Shown in pieces: positions 6,903 through 7,036 of a DNA stretch of 7,036 bases. A model generated the notes under the pieces. It was not told the origin of the DNA. It did no database searches and worked only from the letters and a program-made list of their open reading frames with translations. Positions within the stretch are counted from its first letter, which is position 1, and every line of letters starts with the position of its first letter. The DNA is from a bacterium TMED198 (GTDB lineage Bacteria > Fidelibacterota > Marinisomatia > SCGC-AAA003-L08 > D37C17). The DNA lies in NCBI GenBank assembly GCA_002170735.1, contig NHIV01000075.1, positions 11,265-18,300 of the forward strand, read 5' to 3'. A program made the position numbers and the translations under genes.

Positions 6903-6932
6903 ATTATATAAAAATTCCTATAAAATTGTATA
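6903..6932 (-). promoter_or_regulatory. Candidate promoter for the DUF512-der-protease-yigZ cluster
   Basis: The 89-bp gap 6846-6934 between frr and the DUF512 gene is almost entirely A/T. On the minus strand it contains TATAAT at 6908-6903, a second overlapping TATAAT at 6903-6898, and TATACA (6932-6927) 18 nt upstream of the first as a 4/6 match to a -35. The start codon is about 57 nt downstream. Such hits are expected by chance in AT-rich DNA. I see no convincing GC-stemmed terminator after frr, so read-through from frr is equally possible. Confidence 0.35.
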
Positions 6933-6934
6933 AT

Positions 6935-7036
6935 TTATTCTAAGATTTCTTTTTCTTTAGAGGATGCTATATCATCAAGGATTTTAATATTTTCATTGGT
7001 AGTCTCTTGCACATTATCCAAAGCTCTCATCAGATT
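6935..7036 (-). CDS. frr: Ribosome recycling factor, C-terminal fragment
   Basis: Only the last 33 codons plus TAA (6937-6935) fall inside the window, and the gene continues beyond base 7036. The fragment contains RALDNVQETTNENIKILDD and ends SSKEKEILE. It lines up without gaps with the end of RRF, where the family typically reads RAEDEIQKLTDKYIKEIDE... and closes KEKEIME. This is the last long helix of the three-helix bundle that, with EF-G, splits post-termination ribosomes. No catalytic motif exists to confirm it, so the call rests on this short helix match and on translation-related neighbours. In many bacteria frr follows rpsB-tsf-pyrH, so those genes may lie beyond the right edge. Confidence 0.8.
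   Translation of the reverse strand, partial: NLMRALDNVQETTNENIKILDDIASSKEKEILE

Noticed and set aside
6846..6934. AT-only inverted repeat (AAATTATA...TATAATTT) as a terminator for frr
   Set aside because: The 8-bp stem has no G-C pairs, a loop of more than 20 nt and no following T-run; chance pairing is likely in such AT-rich sequence.

Overview
The window is strongly AT-rich, and every gene I can support lies on the minus strand. It reads as a chromosomal housekeeping block of a bacterium, not as phage, plasmid or island DNA. The best lineage clue is the secreted protein at 2461-4266. It has an N-terminal signal peptide and a C-terminal 'VYPNP' module that looks like a type IX secretion (T9SS/Por) sorting domain. 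That module, a tRNA gene without an encoded CCA, starts with little or no Shine-Dalgarno sequence, and very low GC together suggest the Bacteroidota/FCB group. An AT-rich marine lineage such as Marinimicrobia is possible, but the lineage is an inference and not read directly.

Layout in the direction of transcription (right to left): (1) the last 33 codons of ribosome recycling factor (frr) at 6935-7036; (2) an 89-bp AT-rich gap with a possible promoter; (3) a tight cluster made of a DUF512 PDZ/radical-SAM protein (5580-6845), the ribosome-assembly GTPase Der (4263-5573), a T9SS-type secreted putative zinc metalloprotease (2461-4266) and a YigZ/IMPACT-family protein (1862-2461). These genes are separated by a 6-nt gap, a 4-nt ATGA overlap and a 1-nt TAATG overlap; (4) initiator tRNA-fMet (1733-1806) with its own plausible promoter, followed by a wobble-rich hairpin plus T-tract terminator (1682-1723); (5) a second small unit with an 81-residue DUF2087 protein (1400-1645, TTG start) immediately followed by pyruvate kinase (1-1399), whose last codons run off the left edge.

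Functionally, frr, der and tRNA-fMet all serve translation or ribosome biogenesis. DUF512 is a recurrent but uncharacterised neighbour of der, and YigZ belongs to a family linked to translational control in eukaryotes. The secreted protease is the odd member of this set. Pyruvate kinase carries the residue pattern of the K+-independent class and may be co-expressed with the DUF2087 protein. I saw no CRISPR array, mobile element, integrase or defence system. The least understood items are the DUF512 protein, the protease inside a translation operon, and the DUF2087-pyk pair.
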